Shown here in pieces: positions 1-9,126 of a DNA stretch of 64,000 nt (position 1 is its first letter; the number at the start of each line of letters is the position of its first letter). Where the stretch lies: positions 1 through 64,000 of the forward strand of contig LSSJ01000043.1 of the NCBI GenBank assembly GCA_001595785.1, given 5' to 3'. Under the pieces are notes generated by a model. It saw only the letters and a list, made by a program, of their open reading frames with translations, did no database searches and had not been told where the DNA came from. The translations under genes and the position numbers were made by a program. This stretch comes from Euryarchaeota archaeon SM23-78. Lineage in GTDB: Archaea; Nanobdellota; Nanobdellia; Woesearchaeales; SM23-78.

Positions 1-294
1 AGTTAAATATAATAATATAAATAAAATAAATACGGTGAATGAAAATGAATAAATAAATAAATTTTTCAATATCGAAATTATTTCATTAGGAACAAAACGA
101 GTTAAAACAACAAATGGAAAATAAAACCAAAATGACTCTAACAATTTTCTAGAAGAAACAAAGGGGTCAGACCCACAACCCACCTTTTCTTTTAACCACT
201 TCAGAATAGTATCAAAAACGAAAGATTTATAAATAATTCACCCTTCCTTTTCTTCACCAAGAAATAGTTATTCGTCAAAACAATTAAAGGGGAG

Positions 295-1086
295 ATGTTA
301 ATGATTGTACAAGACGCTTTTTTAAAAAAAATAAAGGATTTCGGTCTTAACAGCTACGAAGCAAAGATATGGACGGCTCTTTTGTCAAGAGGAGTTTCTA
401 CAGCAGGAGAACTAAGCGATATAGCAGGAGTGCCTAGGAGTAGAAGCTATGATGTTCTGGAAAGCCTGGAAAAAAAAGGCTTCATTATAATGAAACTTGG
501 GAAACCAATAAAATACATAGCAATCCCCCCGGAAGAAGTGATGGAGAGAGTTAAGAAAAGAATATCTATGGAAGCTCAAGAAAGATCAAAAATTCTAGAA
601 CAACTCCAGGGATCTGACATTCTTAAAGAACTAAACACTCTGCACACCCAAGGAATAGATATGATTAATCCATCTGACCTTACGGGGGTTATAAAAGGAA
701 GAACACAAATATATAATCATCTTAGTTCAATGATAAAAAACGCAAAAAAATCAGTTGTTCTGATGACTACAGAAGAGGGTTTAATAAGAAAACACAAACA
801 CCTGAGCAAAGTCTTTAAAAAAGCTAATGAAAAAGGAGTTAATGTAAAAATCCTATCTTCTCTAACAAACAAGTCAAAAGAAGTTGTAAAAGACCTGAAA
901 AAGTACTCGGACGTGCAAAATATAAAAGGATACAACGGCAGGTTCTGCATTGTGGATAACAAAGAAATTGCATTCATGATTTTGGATGATACAAAAGTTC
1001 ATCCTTCGTATGATGTGGCTATCTGGGTTAACACACCCTTATTTGCATCAACCTTAGGAAAAGTAATAAACCAATGCCCTTTGTAA
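295..1086 (+). CDS. TrmB-family transcriptional regulator
   Basis: N-terminal wHTH 'SYEAKIWTALLSRGVSTAGELSDIAGVPRSRSYDVLESLEKKGF' typical of TrmB; paralog at 35660-36472. Confidence 0.9.
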   Translation: MLMIVQDAFLKKIKDFGLNSYEAKIWTALLSRGVSTAGELSDIAGVPRSRSYDVLESLEKKGFIIMKLGKPIKYIAIPPEEVMERVKKRISMEAQERSKILEQLQGSDILKELNTLHTQGIDMINPSDLTGVIKGRTQIYNHLSSMIKNAKKSVVLMTTEEGLIRKHKHLSKVFKKANEKGVNVKILSSLTNKSKEVVKDLKKYSDVQNIKGYNGRFCIVDNKEIAFMILDDTKVHPSYDVAIWVNTPLFASTLGKVINQCPL

Positions 1087-1123
1087 ATACACATAATTGA
1101 TATTCACTCACCTCTTTTTCCCA

Positions 1124-1159
1124 GGAAGACCCCTTTTTCTCGGGTCTTCCGGGGTTTTT
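1124..1159 (+). terminator. Intrinsic terminator-like hairpin plus T-tract
   Basis: GGAAGACCC(1124-1132)/GGGTCTTCC(1142-1150), perfect 9-bp stem followed by GGGGTTTTT. Confidence 0.6.
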
Positions 1160-1214
1160 AATCGTTATTAAAAACAATACTTATTAAAACCAGCCTTGTT
1201 TTCTACATATAAAG

Positions 1215-1931
1215 GTGGTTTTGTTGCGAGGTGATTTTTTTAGTAAAATAAAGACTGGTTTTGGTGGTTTAAAAGGAGATACCGCCCTCTATTATCCTGG
1301 GTGTATGACTAGATATTCTCTTGTAGAGGTTTTAAATAACTACAAAGCAATCCTCTCAGATTTGGGTGTTGATTTTAGGACCATAAACGAGCTAAAATGT
1401 TGCGGTTCCCCTTTATTAAACGCAGGTTATAAAGAGGATTTTGAGAAAATAAAAGAAGAAAATCTTAAGATTTTACAAAGGAACGGCATTACAAAAATAA
1501 TAACTAACTGTCCTCATTGCTATAATATTTTTAAAAAAGAGTACGGTGTAGGGGTTGAGCACATAACCCAAATCTTGGCGGCAAACAAGCACAAACTTGT
1601 ATCTGGTGAAAGCGGAGAAGTAACCTATCATGACCCTTGTCTTCTAGCAAGAAAGAACAACATCATCAAAGAACCCAGAGAAGTTCTAAAACAGGCAGGC
1701 TTCAAGCTAATAGAGCCTTTTAGAACCAAAGAAAGAACCTTTTGTTGCGGTGCAGGAAGCGGGGTTAAGCAGAACAGTCCTAAAATAGCTAATAAAATAG
1801 CAACAAGAAGACTGAATCAATTAAAGTCAAAAAAAATAATAGTGTCTTGCCCTTATTGCTATGCTCATTTAAAAGAGAACGCCTCTAACAAGAAAATTAT
1901 TGAGCTAAGCGAGACTATTACAGAGGATTAA
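1215..1931 (+). CDS. CCG-domain (HdrB/LutA/GlpC-like) Fe-S oxidoreductase subunit
   Basis: Two cysteine-rich modules: YPGC...CCGSP and YHDPC...CCGAGSG...CPYC. Confidence 0.85.
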   Translation: MVLLRGDFFSKIKTGFGGLKGDTALYYPGCMTRYSLVEVLNNYKAILSDLGVDFRTINELKCCGSPLLNAGYKEDFEKIKEENLKILQRNGITKIITNCPHCYNIFKKEYGVGVEHITQILAANKHKLVSGESGEVTYHDPCLLARKNNIIKEPREVLKQAGFKLIEPFRTKERTFCCGAGSGVKQNSPKIANKIATRRLNQLKSKKIIVSCPYCYAHLKENASNKKIIELSETITED

Positions 1932-1934
1932 ACA

Positions 1935-3107
1935 ATGAAAAAAAAGATTTCAAATCTCGTAGGGTCGGGAAAGGCCTCTGACAACTCGGTTGACCTAGAG
2001 GCATATAGTTATTGTAGCTCTGAAACAGAGCTAAAACCAGGCCTGGTTGTTTGGCCCCAGAACATAGAGCAGATAAGACGAATAATGCTTTATGCAAACC
2101 AATCCCACGCACCAATCATAATCCGTGGTTCAGGAACCAGTTTAGTGGGTGGTTGTGTTGGGGGGAACAACACCGTCCTTTCTTCAGAACAAATGAATAA
2201 AATTACCAAGCTTGATTTAAAAAACAAAGTTATAGAAGTAGAAGCAGGGATAAGAATAAAAGACCTTAATAATGCACTCTCTGAGTTCAAACTCCTCTTT
2301 CCTCTTGTTCCTTTTAACCCTGTAAAAACAATAGGAGGGATGATAGCTTTGAATGCAGTTACCAAGGAAAGCCAGCAACTAGGAAGAATCAGTGAATGGG
2401 TTGAAGAGGCAGAATTTGTTGATGGCACAGGAAAATATTATACAACTAAAAAAAAGGATGTTGTTATTGGAAAGGAAGGCCTAACAGGATTCATAACCAG
2501 GGCAAGACTCCGACTTATAGAACCACCAGCACTTTCAATTGATATTTTCACTTTTAGTGAACTCTCACAATTACTAAAACAAGTAAGGCTCTTACAAAAA
2601 GACGTTGAGGTCTACTTCCTGGAGTTCTTTGACAAAAGCATAGCTAAAGAGATGGGTTTTGAACAAAGATACTTGTTAATAACTTCCTATACAAGTCTTA
2701 AAGGAAAAAACAAAACAGTTCTTGAAGTTAGAAAGATACTTGAAAAGCTTGACTCTGTTCACCCCTTACTTAGAAGCAAAGGGTATTATCATCTCCAAGA
2801 CCCTGCTGTTAGTATAGAAAAAACCTATGATTTGATTGATTGGTGTGAAAAGAAAAAGGTTGGGTTGCACGGCCACATAGGTCTTGGCTTGTTTTACGCT
2901 TACTTTTCAAGAGAAGACAAAGACCTTATCAAAACATTCAAGTCATTTATAAGAAGGATTAATGGGTCTTTTGGCGGGGTGTTCGGCATTGGCTCTGCAA
3001 ACAAGGATTTTGTGAATCCTGTTAAGAAAAAGGAGTTTATCAAACTAAAAGATGAGTATGATTATAATAACATCCTGAATCCTGGTAAGATTATTAATTA
3101 TAGATGA
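1935..3107 (+). CDS. FAD-linked oxidase (GlcD/D-lactate dehydrogenase-like)
   Basis: PCMH FAD-binding signature 'PIIIRGSGTSLVGGCVGG' and C-terminal 'GVFGIGSANKDF...NILNPGKI'. Confidence 0.88.
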   Translation: MKKKISNLVGSGKASDNSVDLEAYSYCSSETELKPGLVVWPQNIEQIRRIMLYANQSHAPIIIRGSGTSLVGGCVGGNNTVLSSEQMNKITKLDLKNKVIEVEAGIRIKDLNNALSEFKLLFPLVPFNPVKTIGGMIALNAVTKESQQLGRISEWVEEAEFVDGTGKYYTTKKKDVVIGKEGLTGFITRARLRLIEPPALSIDIFTFSELSQLLKQVRLLQKDVEVYFLEFFDKSIAKEMGFEQRYLLITSYTSLKGKNKTVLEVRKILEKLDSVHPLLRSKGYYHLQDPAVSIEKTYDLIDWCEKKKVGLHGHIGLGLFYAYFSREDKDLIKTFKSFIRRINGSFGGVFGIGSANKDFVNPVKKKEFIKLKDEYDYNNILNPGKIINYR

Positions 3108-3208
3108 GGTTCTCAAATAAAGGAAGGAGATAAGTAAGCCCGTCCGGCGATTGAGAACTCAAGACTTAAGTTAATTTAAATTTAATTTAAAATTTTAAAA
3201 TAATTCAT

Positions 3209-3232
3209 TGCTCGCTCACTATGTTCGCGAGG
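3209..3232 (+). repeat. Dispersed intergenic repeat, copy A
   Basis: TGCTCGCTCACTATGTTCGCGAGG after an A/T-only tract; matches 25691-25714. Confidence 0.7.
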
Positions 3233-3274
3233 GGGAAAAGCTCGAGAGGAGAAAAACCTAACGCAACAAGGAAA

Positions 3275-3628
3275 ATGAAATCCGACAAAAACAAAAAAGT
3301 TGAAAACTGTAATCTTTGTGGTTTTTGTAATCTTAGCTGCCCCACATATAAAGTATTGATGAAAGAGTCTGCTGGGCCTAGATTCAAGGCTTTTCTTGCA
3401 AGAAAAAAAGACTATAAAGAAGTGTTCTTCCTATGCACAGAGTGCGGTGCTTGTATACAAGAGTGTCCTGCAGATGTTGAGCTTGAATGCTTAAAAATAC
3501 GAGAGGAACTAGTGAAAAATGGATTTGAAACTCCGGCTAACAAAGTTATGCAGGAAAACATAAAGCTCTACGGCAATCCGTTTGGCGAGATCAAGAAAGG
3601 CAAGAAGATTAAGCAGTATTATACTTAA
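3275..3628 (+). CDS. Dicluster 4Fe-4S ferredoxin-like subunit (HdrC/GlpC-N like)
   Basis: CNLCGFCNLSCP and CTECGACIQECP motifs; start at ATG 3275 preferred over ORF-track start 3221, which lies in an intergenic repeat. Confidence 0.82.
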   Translation: MKSDKNKKVENCNLCGFCNLSCPTYKVLMKESAGPRFKAFLARKKDYKEVFFLCTECGACIQECPADVELECLKIREELVKNGFETPANKVMQENIKLYGNPFGEIKKGKKIKQYYT

Positions 3629-3655
3629 AATAAGCTTAATTTCTATAATGTTAAA

Positions 3656-4321
3656 ATGTTGAAATACAAAAATCTGGTGATAATAGGAACCTCGCACATA
3701 GCAGAGACTTCTCTGAAAGAAGTTGAAAGTGTTTTTAGGAAACAAAACCCAGATATTGTTGCTGTTGAACTAGACCACAACAGGTTGTACGCCTTGCTTC
3801 ACAATAAAAAACCCAATTATTCACCTGCACTAATACCTCAGCTAGGCTTAAAAGGCTACTTGTTTGCTCTTATAGGCAGCTTTTTACAGCAAAAACTAGG
3901 CAGTATTGTAGGTATAAAACCAGGTAGCGATATGCTCAGAGCTGTTGAGCTAGCCAGGGATAATAAGAAGAAAATAGCTCTTATTGACAGGGATGTGAGA
4001 GTAACTCTGACGAGGCTTTCAAAAGCAATCAGGTGGAGAGAAAAGCTTAACTTCTTTGTAGACTTGATAAGTGCGCCTTTCTCAAAAAAGATGACCATAA
4101 ACCTAAAAGAAGTTCCTGAGAAACAATTCATAAAAAAAGCATTAGGGTTGCTTAAAAAAAGATATCCGGGGCTTTACAAAGTGCTCGTAACTGAGAGGAA
4201 CAAGATAATGGCTTTGAAACTAAAAATCCTGATGAAAAACTATCCTGAGCAGAAAATACTGTGTGTGGTAGGAGCAGGGCACGAGGAGGATTTGCTGGGA
4301 TTGGCTAAAATAAAATCTTGA
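3656..4321 (+). CDS. TraB/PrgY-like domain protein
   Basis: 'VIIGTSHIAETSLKEVESVFRKQNPDIVAVELDHNRL' TraB signature. Confidence 0.8.
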   Translation: MLKYKNLVIIGTSHIAETSLKEVESVFRKQNPDIVAVELDHNRLYALLHNKKPNYSPALIPQLGLKGYLFALIGSFLQQKLGSIVGIKPGSDMLRAVELARDNKKKIALIDRDVRVTLTRLSKAIRWREKLNFFVDLISAPFSKKMTINLKEVPEKQFIKKALGLLKKRYPGLYKVLVTERNKIMALKLKILMKNYPEQKILCVVGAGHEEDLLGLAKIKS

Positions 4322-4561
4322 ATTCTTTTATAAGTACTATTAGATAAACTCTGTTAGAGGCAAGGAGCAGAGCGATTATGAAGTTGCGTAAGCTTTATAA
4401 ACTTCAGGGCGGTTACTTTTACAAAAATGTTGTGTTTTAATCTCCCACTTCCCAAAGGGTATTTTACTAATAAAGCCAAGATAAAAATGGTGCTTGAAGA
4501 TAGAATGGGGGCTGGCAATAGAGATGGTATTTATGATCCAAATAAAAAAGGGGGAGTTGTT

Positions 4562-4864
4562 ATGAAAATCGCAATTGTCGCCGATGATAATGATGGGCAA
4601 CGTTACGGCGCAATTATTAAAGCAAAAGGAAATTTGGATGGATTTGTAAATACCTCTCGTGTCCCTTCAATAGATGAGGTCTGTAATATACTACATAAAA
4701 AAGAGACATTCTATGATGAAGGGCGACCAACCGAGGCTTATGGCATATCAGCGATTTTCGACTTAGATGGAAATTTATTGTACCACAAGCAGACAGATTC
4801 TTTCATTCGTAAATTACAAGAAGCAACCCTAACAAGATTAAAATTAAATACTAATTCTAAGTAA
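4562..4864 (+). CDS. Hypothetical protein
   Basis: ORF with likely start MKIAIVADDNDG (internal ATG of ORF 4427-4864). Confidence 0.5.
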   Translation: MKIAIVADDNDGQRYGAIIKAKGNLDGFVNTSRVPSIDEVCNILHKKETFYDEGRPTEAYGISAIFDLDGNLLYHKQTDSFIRKLQEATLTRLKLNTNSK

Positions 4865-4965
4865 GAATGCTGTTTATTAAACAAATCTTATTTCTGCTTT
4901 TTTCTGTGTTATTCTTCATTATTCCTACGAAATCTATATAAAGAGCAAAGTCAAAAACTCTTTCT

Positions 4966-5724
4966 ATGAACGAACTACTCACCAGATGCGAGAAAAGGTT
5001 TCGCTTTTCAAAAAGAGAATTATTTCAACTTATAATAACTGTGCTTGTGGCTGCTTTTGTGCTTTCCTTTAGAAACTGGGGTGTTGGTGAAGAGTTTAGT
5101 TTTGATGAGGGCCTTACTAATCTTTTATTAACAGCAATAATTGTTTTCATATTCCTTATAATTCACTTCTCTGTGCAAAAGATTGTTGCTCTTAAAATGG
5201 GTTATAAATCAGAGTACAGGTATTGGATTAATGGCTTTCTAATAAGTCTGATAGTGGTGTTTCTTACAGAAGGGCATTTCCCTCTTTTCTTTACAGGCTC
5301 ACTCTGGCATGAAGTCATACCCAAGCTCAGAGTAGGTGTTTTTAGAGGAGGTGCCAAGCACAAAGACATAGGAATTATTGCTTTTTCAGGACCCTTAATT
5401 AACATCCTTTTGGTTGGATTATTAGCGCCCATCTATTTAGCAACAGAAAGCTCGTTTTTGCATAGCATCATATTTGTCAACCTATTAATTGCGATTTTCT
5501 CATTACTACCCCTACCTACTTTTGAGAAGCTGAGACAGTTTAAAGGAGGAACCACAGGGCTTTACTTGTTCATAGCTTCAAGATGGGTTTTTGTCCTGGT
5601 ATTTGTAACAACCCTGGCTTACACAGTATTAATCCTCTTAGCCAATGTTTTCTCCTATATAATAGCCTTAGCCATAGGCATAATAACTACTGTTGTGTAC
5701 TACTTTGTATATGAGTCAAAATAA
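4966..5724 (+). CDS. Site-2-protease (M50)-like membrane protein, active site apparently degenerate
   Basis: Multiple TM segments; 'IIHFSVQKIVALKMGY' where archaeal M50 has HExxH; 'LLPLPTFEKLRQF' where LxPxxxLDG expected. Confidence 0.65.
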   Translation: MNELLTRCEKRFRFSKRELFQLIITVLVAAFVLSFRNWGVGEEFSFDEGLTNLLLTAIIVFIFLIIHFSVQKIVALKMGYKSEYRYWINGFLISLIVVFLTEGHFPLFFTGSLWHEVIPKLRVGVFRGGAKHKDIGIIAFSGPLINILLVGLLAPIYLATESSFLHSIIFVNLLIAIFSLLPLPTFEKLRQFKGGTTGLYLFIASRWVFVLVFVTTLAYTVLILLANVFSYIIALAIGIITTVVYYFVYESK

Positions 5725-5858
5725 TGGCTTTTAGCACGTTTTTCTCTGGGTTTTTAAATGTTTCGTCGGAAAAACCAAAAGATTTAAGAATGATGAGTGT
5801 ATTCACCTCTATAAAAATTAGTAAATACCTTATGTAAAGAGTTAGGGGGTGAACTTCT

Positions 5859-6089
5859 ATGGCAAAACAATTGGTAGCCAAAGTCGGTGTAAAGAAAGAG
5901 AAAGGCTGGCTCTACTTTGTGGATAAAAAAGGAAACGTAGCAAGAGCCAAGATGGCAAGAGGAAGAAAAAAACCAAAAGGAGCGCCACAAGTAGTGGCCA
6001 AAGTCGGTGTTAAGAAGAAGAAAGGATACCTCTACTTTATCGACAAAAAAGGACACATTTCCTGCGCCAAGATGGCAAGAGGAAGGTGA
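5859..6089 (+). CDS. Small basic protein with two tandem ~40-aa repeats (uncharacterised family)
   Basis: VAKVGVKKEKGWLYFVDKKGNVARAKMARGR repeated as VAKVGVKKKKGYLYFIDKKGHISCAKMARGR. Confidence 0.75.
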   Translation: MAKQLVAKVGVKKEKGWLYFVDKKGNVARAKMARGRKKPKGAPQVVAKVGVKKKKGYLYFIDKKGHISCAKMARGR

Positions 6090-6193
6090 AGTTTTCTTCT
6101 AATTTTTATTTTTTTATTTTGTTTTTTTCTCATTTTAATTTTGTTCTGTTAATTTCATAAGCATTTATAAACCACCTTATATTTCTCTCTAGA

Positions 6194-8440
6194 ATGATCC
6201 GAGGCTTTGAACCAAGACTTTATCAGCAAACTATTCTTGACACTGCCGTTAAGAAAAACACACTAGTAGTTTTACCTACAGGTCTTGGTAAGACCAACAT
6301 TGCTGTTTTGCTGGCTGCTAATCGTCTGACTAATTATCCTAATAGTAAAATTCTTGTTCTTGCTCCAACCCGCCCGCTTTGTGACCAGCACGTTGATTCT
6401 ATGAGGAGTTATCTTGATGTTAGTGAGGAGGAAGTGCAATTATTTACTGGCATGATAAGACCTGTTAGAAGAGCAGAGCTATGGAAGACAAGCAAGATAA
6501 TTGTTAGCACCCCCCAGGGCCTTGAGAATGATATTATTAGTAACAAGATTTCTTTAAAAGATGTTAGTTTGCTTGTTGTTGACGAGGCTCATAGAAGCGT
6601 TGGTGATTATGCTTATGTATTCATAGCAAAGCAATATAACAAGAAGGCAGAGCATCCACGAATTCTAGGGTTAACTGCTTCTCCTGGCTCTGACCAGGAA
6701 AAGATAAAAGAGGTGTGTAAGAACCTTTTTGTGGAGGAAATCGAATTAAGGCACTATGATGACCCTGATGTCAAGCCTTATATTCAACAAATTGATGTTG
6801 AGAGAGTAAGAGTTGATTTACCAAAAGACTTTGAGCAGATAAGGAATTACCTTAGACAAGCATTTGATAATAAGCTTGAAACCATTAAGAAATTTGGTTT
6901 TCTCTACGGCAACATATCTAGTTATAGCAAGACCTCTCTTTTAGAACTGCAAAAAGCCATGTTTGCAAAGATGAGTTCTGGAGAAAAGGATTATACTTTA
7001 ATGAGAAGTGTTAGTCTGCTTGCAGAAGCCTTGAAATTACAGCACGCCCTTGAGTTAATCGAGACTCAGGGCTTAAAGCCTTTGATGGAGTACTTGTCCA
7101 AGCTTGAGGAAGAGGCTAGAAAAACCAAGGTTAAAGCAGTTCAGAACTTGGTGCGCGACCTGAATTTTCGTTCTGCCTTTGTAAAGACCAAGAATTTGCT
7201 GGCTGCCGGAAGAGAACACCCAAAGATTTTTGAGCTTAGAAGAATAATTACAGAAGAACTCGAAAAGAAAAAGGATGTTAAGATAATTATTTTTAATCAG
7301 TATAGAGACTCTACTAGCAAGATAAAAGAGGTGCTTGATGCTCTTAATATCAAGTCAAGGATTTTTGTTGGTCAGGCAAAAAAGAAAGACACTGGCATGA
7401 GTCAAAAAGAACAAAAAAAGATTATTGAGCAGTTCAGGAGCAAAGAGTTTAACTGCCTTATAGCCACCAGCGTTGCAGAGGAGGGTCTTGACATTCCTTC
7501 TGTTGACCTAGTGATTTTTTATGAACCAGTGCCCTCTGCTATTCGTACAGTGCAGAGAAGAGGGAGAACAGGAAGACAAGAAAGAGGAAGAGTAATTGTT
7601 CTAATAACAACAAAAACAAGGGACGAAGGCAACCTCTGGGCTTCTGTGCACAAAGAAAAAAGAATGTACAGGGTAATTCATGGCTTAAAACAAGGGTTCA
7701 AGTCAGAATTAGCAGAACCGTCTGAAGAAATCGAGATAATGGAAAAGGCTGAGAAGCAAACCCGCTTAGCAGGAAGAGAAGCAGAAACCTTTGCCTCTGA
7801 CCTAACCATTTTTGCTGATTACAGAGAAAAAGGGTCTGGAATAATAAAAACCTTGGCTGATCAAGGCGTGAAAGTAGAGTTAAGCAAATTAGATGTGGGT
7901 GACTACTTGCTAAGCGAAAGAGTGGTTGTTGAGCACAAAACAGCAAAAGACTTTGCAGACTCAATAATAGATGGAAGACTTCTTTCACAATTGGTTAATC
8001 TAAAAAAATATGAAAGACCAATAGTGGTGCTTGAAGGGGAAGAGGATGTCTATTCTCAAAGAAAGATTCATCCCAACGCCATAAGAGGAGTTTTATCTAC
8101 TGTCATTATTAGCTATGGCATACCTATACTTCAGACCAAGAATTCTAAAGAGAGCGCTGCCTTGTTCCTAATAATTGCAAAAAGAGAGGCAGACCCATCA
8201 AAAAAAGATTTTGCCCTTCACACAGCAAAGCCTTTGACAGATGCTGAACTACAAGAATACATTGTAGGTTCTTTTCCAGGCGTAGGCCCTGTGCTTGCAA
8301 AACCCCTTCTTAAAAAATTCAAGTCAATAAAAAAAATTGTTAATGCAAAAGAAGAGCAACTGAAAAAAGTTGAATTAATAGGAGATAAAAAAGCCAAGCG
8401 CATAAAAGAGATTGTTGAGAAGGAGTATGGTAAGGATTAA
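6194..8440 (+). CDS. hef: Hef: SF2 helicase-XPF/ERCC4 nuclease
   Basis: Walker A 'LPTGLGKTNIAV', DEAH, helicase C 'QRRGRTGR', ERCC4 'GDYLLSERVVVEHKTAKDFADSIIDGRL', C-terminal HhH 'FPGVGPVLAKPLLKKF'. Confidence 0.93.
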   Translation: MIRGFEPRLYQQTILDTAVKKNTLVVLPTGLGKTNIAVLLAANRLTNYPNSKILVLAPTRPLCDQHVDSMRSYLDVSEEEVQLFTGMIRPVRRAELWKTSKIIVSTPQGLENDIISNKISLKDVSLLVVDEAHRSVGDYAYVFIAKQYNKKAEHPRILGLTASPGSDQEKIKEVCKNLFVEEIELRHYDDPDVKPYIQQIDVERVRVDLPKDFEQIRNYLRQAFDNKLETIKKFGFLYGNISSYSKTSLLELQKAMFAKMSSGEKDYTLMRSVSLLAEALKLQHALELIETQGLKPLMEYLSKLEEEARKTKVKAVQNLVRDLNFRSAFVKTKNLLAAGREHPKIFELRRIITEELEKKKDVKIIIFNQYRDSTSKIKEVLDALNIKSRIFVGQAKKKDTGMSQKEQKKIIEQFRSKEFNCLIATSVAEEGLDIPSVDLVIFYEPVPSAIRTVQRRGRTGRQERGRVIVLITTKTRDEGNLWASVHKEKRMYRVIHGLKQGFKSELAEPSEEIEIMEKAEKQTRLAGREAETFASDLTIFADYREKGSGIIKTLADQGVKVELSKLDVGDYLLSERVVVEHKTAKDFADSIIDGRLLSQLVNLKKYERPIVVLEGEEDVYSQRKIHPNAIRGVLSTVIISYGIPILQTKNSKESAALFLIIAKREADPSKKDFALHTAKPLTDAELQEYIVGSFPGVGPVLAKPLLKKFKSIKKIVNAKEEQLKKVELIGDKKAKRIKEIVEKEYGKD

Positions 8441-8457
8441 AATTAATTAAAACCTTT

Positions 8458-8721
8458 TTATTTCTTTTCTTCCTCTTCAGATTCTTCTTCAATATCGCTA
8501 ACAAGCAGAACCTCTGTGTTTCTAATACCTTCAATAATCTGAACCTTGTTCTGGATAAAAGCCTTAAGTTCTGTGTTGTTCTTGGTCTCAACCTCTGCAA
8601 CAATATCAAACCTACCATAAACCTCATGAATTTCTATGACTTCCTTGAACTCTTTAAGCTTAGAACTAGCAATCCTCATCTTTCCCTGTCTTGTGTTAAT
8701 AAGCATATAGGCTTTTTCCAT
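8458..8721 (-). CDS. Lrp/AsnC ligand-binding (RAM) domain protein without HTH
   Basis: 'MEKAYMLINTRQGK...EVIEIHEVYGRFDIVAEVETKN', acidic C-terminus. Confidence 0.75.
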   Translation of the reverse strand: MEKAYMLINTRQGKMRIASSKLKEFKEVIEIHEVYGRFDIVAEVETKNNTELKAFIQNKVQIIEGIRNTEVLLVSDIEEESEEEEKK

Positions 8722-8762
8722 GCATAGAGGAGAAAGAGGCGGGTGTATAAAAAGATTTCGCA

Positions 8763-9122
8763 TTATTTTCCAGAAAATTTACTTAAATAAGTGATTAGCC
8801 CCTCTATCTGTCTTAGCTTTGTCTTGAACAACAAGTTCCTAACTTTATCATCAACAAAAACTCCTCTTTTGTTCAAATCCTTTTTTAGCTTACCATAGAT
8901 TTGTTTGCCTTTTTTATCTAAGTCTGTGAGAACCACAACTTTTTTATCAGTTATTTTCTCAACAACTGCAAAAAGAGGCTTGTCCAGAGTAACAACGTTC
9001 TTAAAACCTACCTCTTCTAAGGCTTTCTTATCTTTTTTTCCTTCTACAATTACACGGACGTTCTTTAATTTATCAATTTCTTCATACAACTGTTCTATAA
9101 TTCTTTTCTCTTCGTGATTCAT
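8763..9122 (-). CDS. Small Toprim-domain protein
   Basis: 'VRVIVEGKKDKKALEEVGF...VVVLTDLDKKGKQIYGKLKKDL' Toprim E and DxD motifs; start adjacent to tRNA-Leu. Confidence 0.82.
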   Translation of the reverse strand: MNHEEKRIIEQLYEEIDKLKNVRVIVEGKKDKKALEEVGFKNVVTLDKPLFAVVEKITDKKVVVLTDLDKKGKQIYGKLKKDLNKRGVFVDDKVRNLLFKTKLRQIEGLITYLSKFSGK

Positions 9123-9126
9123 GGAA

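Noticed and set aside
3221-3274. ORF-track start of the ferredoxin-like gene at 3221
   Set aside because: That ATG is inside the dispersed repeat; MKSDKNKK at 3275 fits the domain start.
7870-7980. Hef nuclease motif reads EHK rather than ERK
   Set aside because: Motif position and surrounding GDYLLS...DFADSI are intact and archaeal variants at this residue seem tolerable; not enough to call inactivation.
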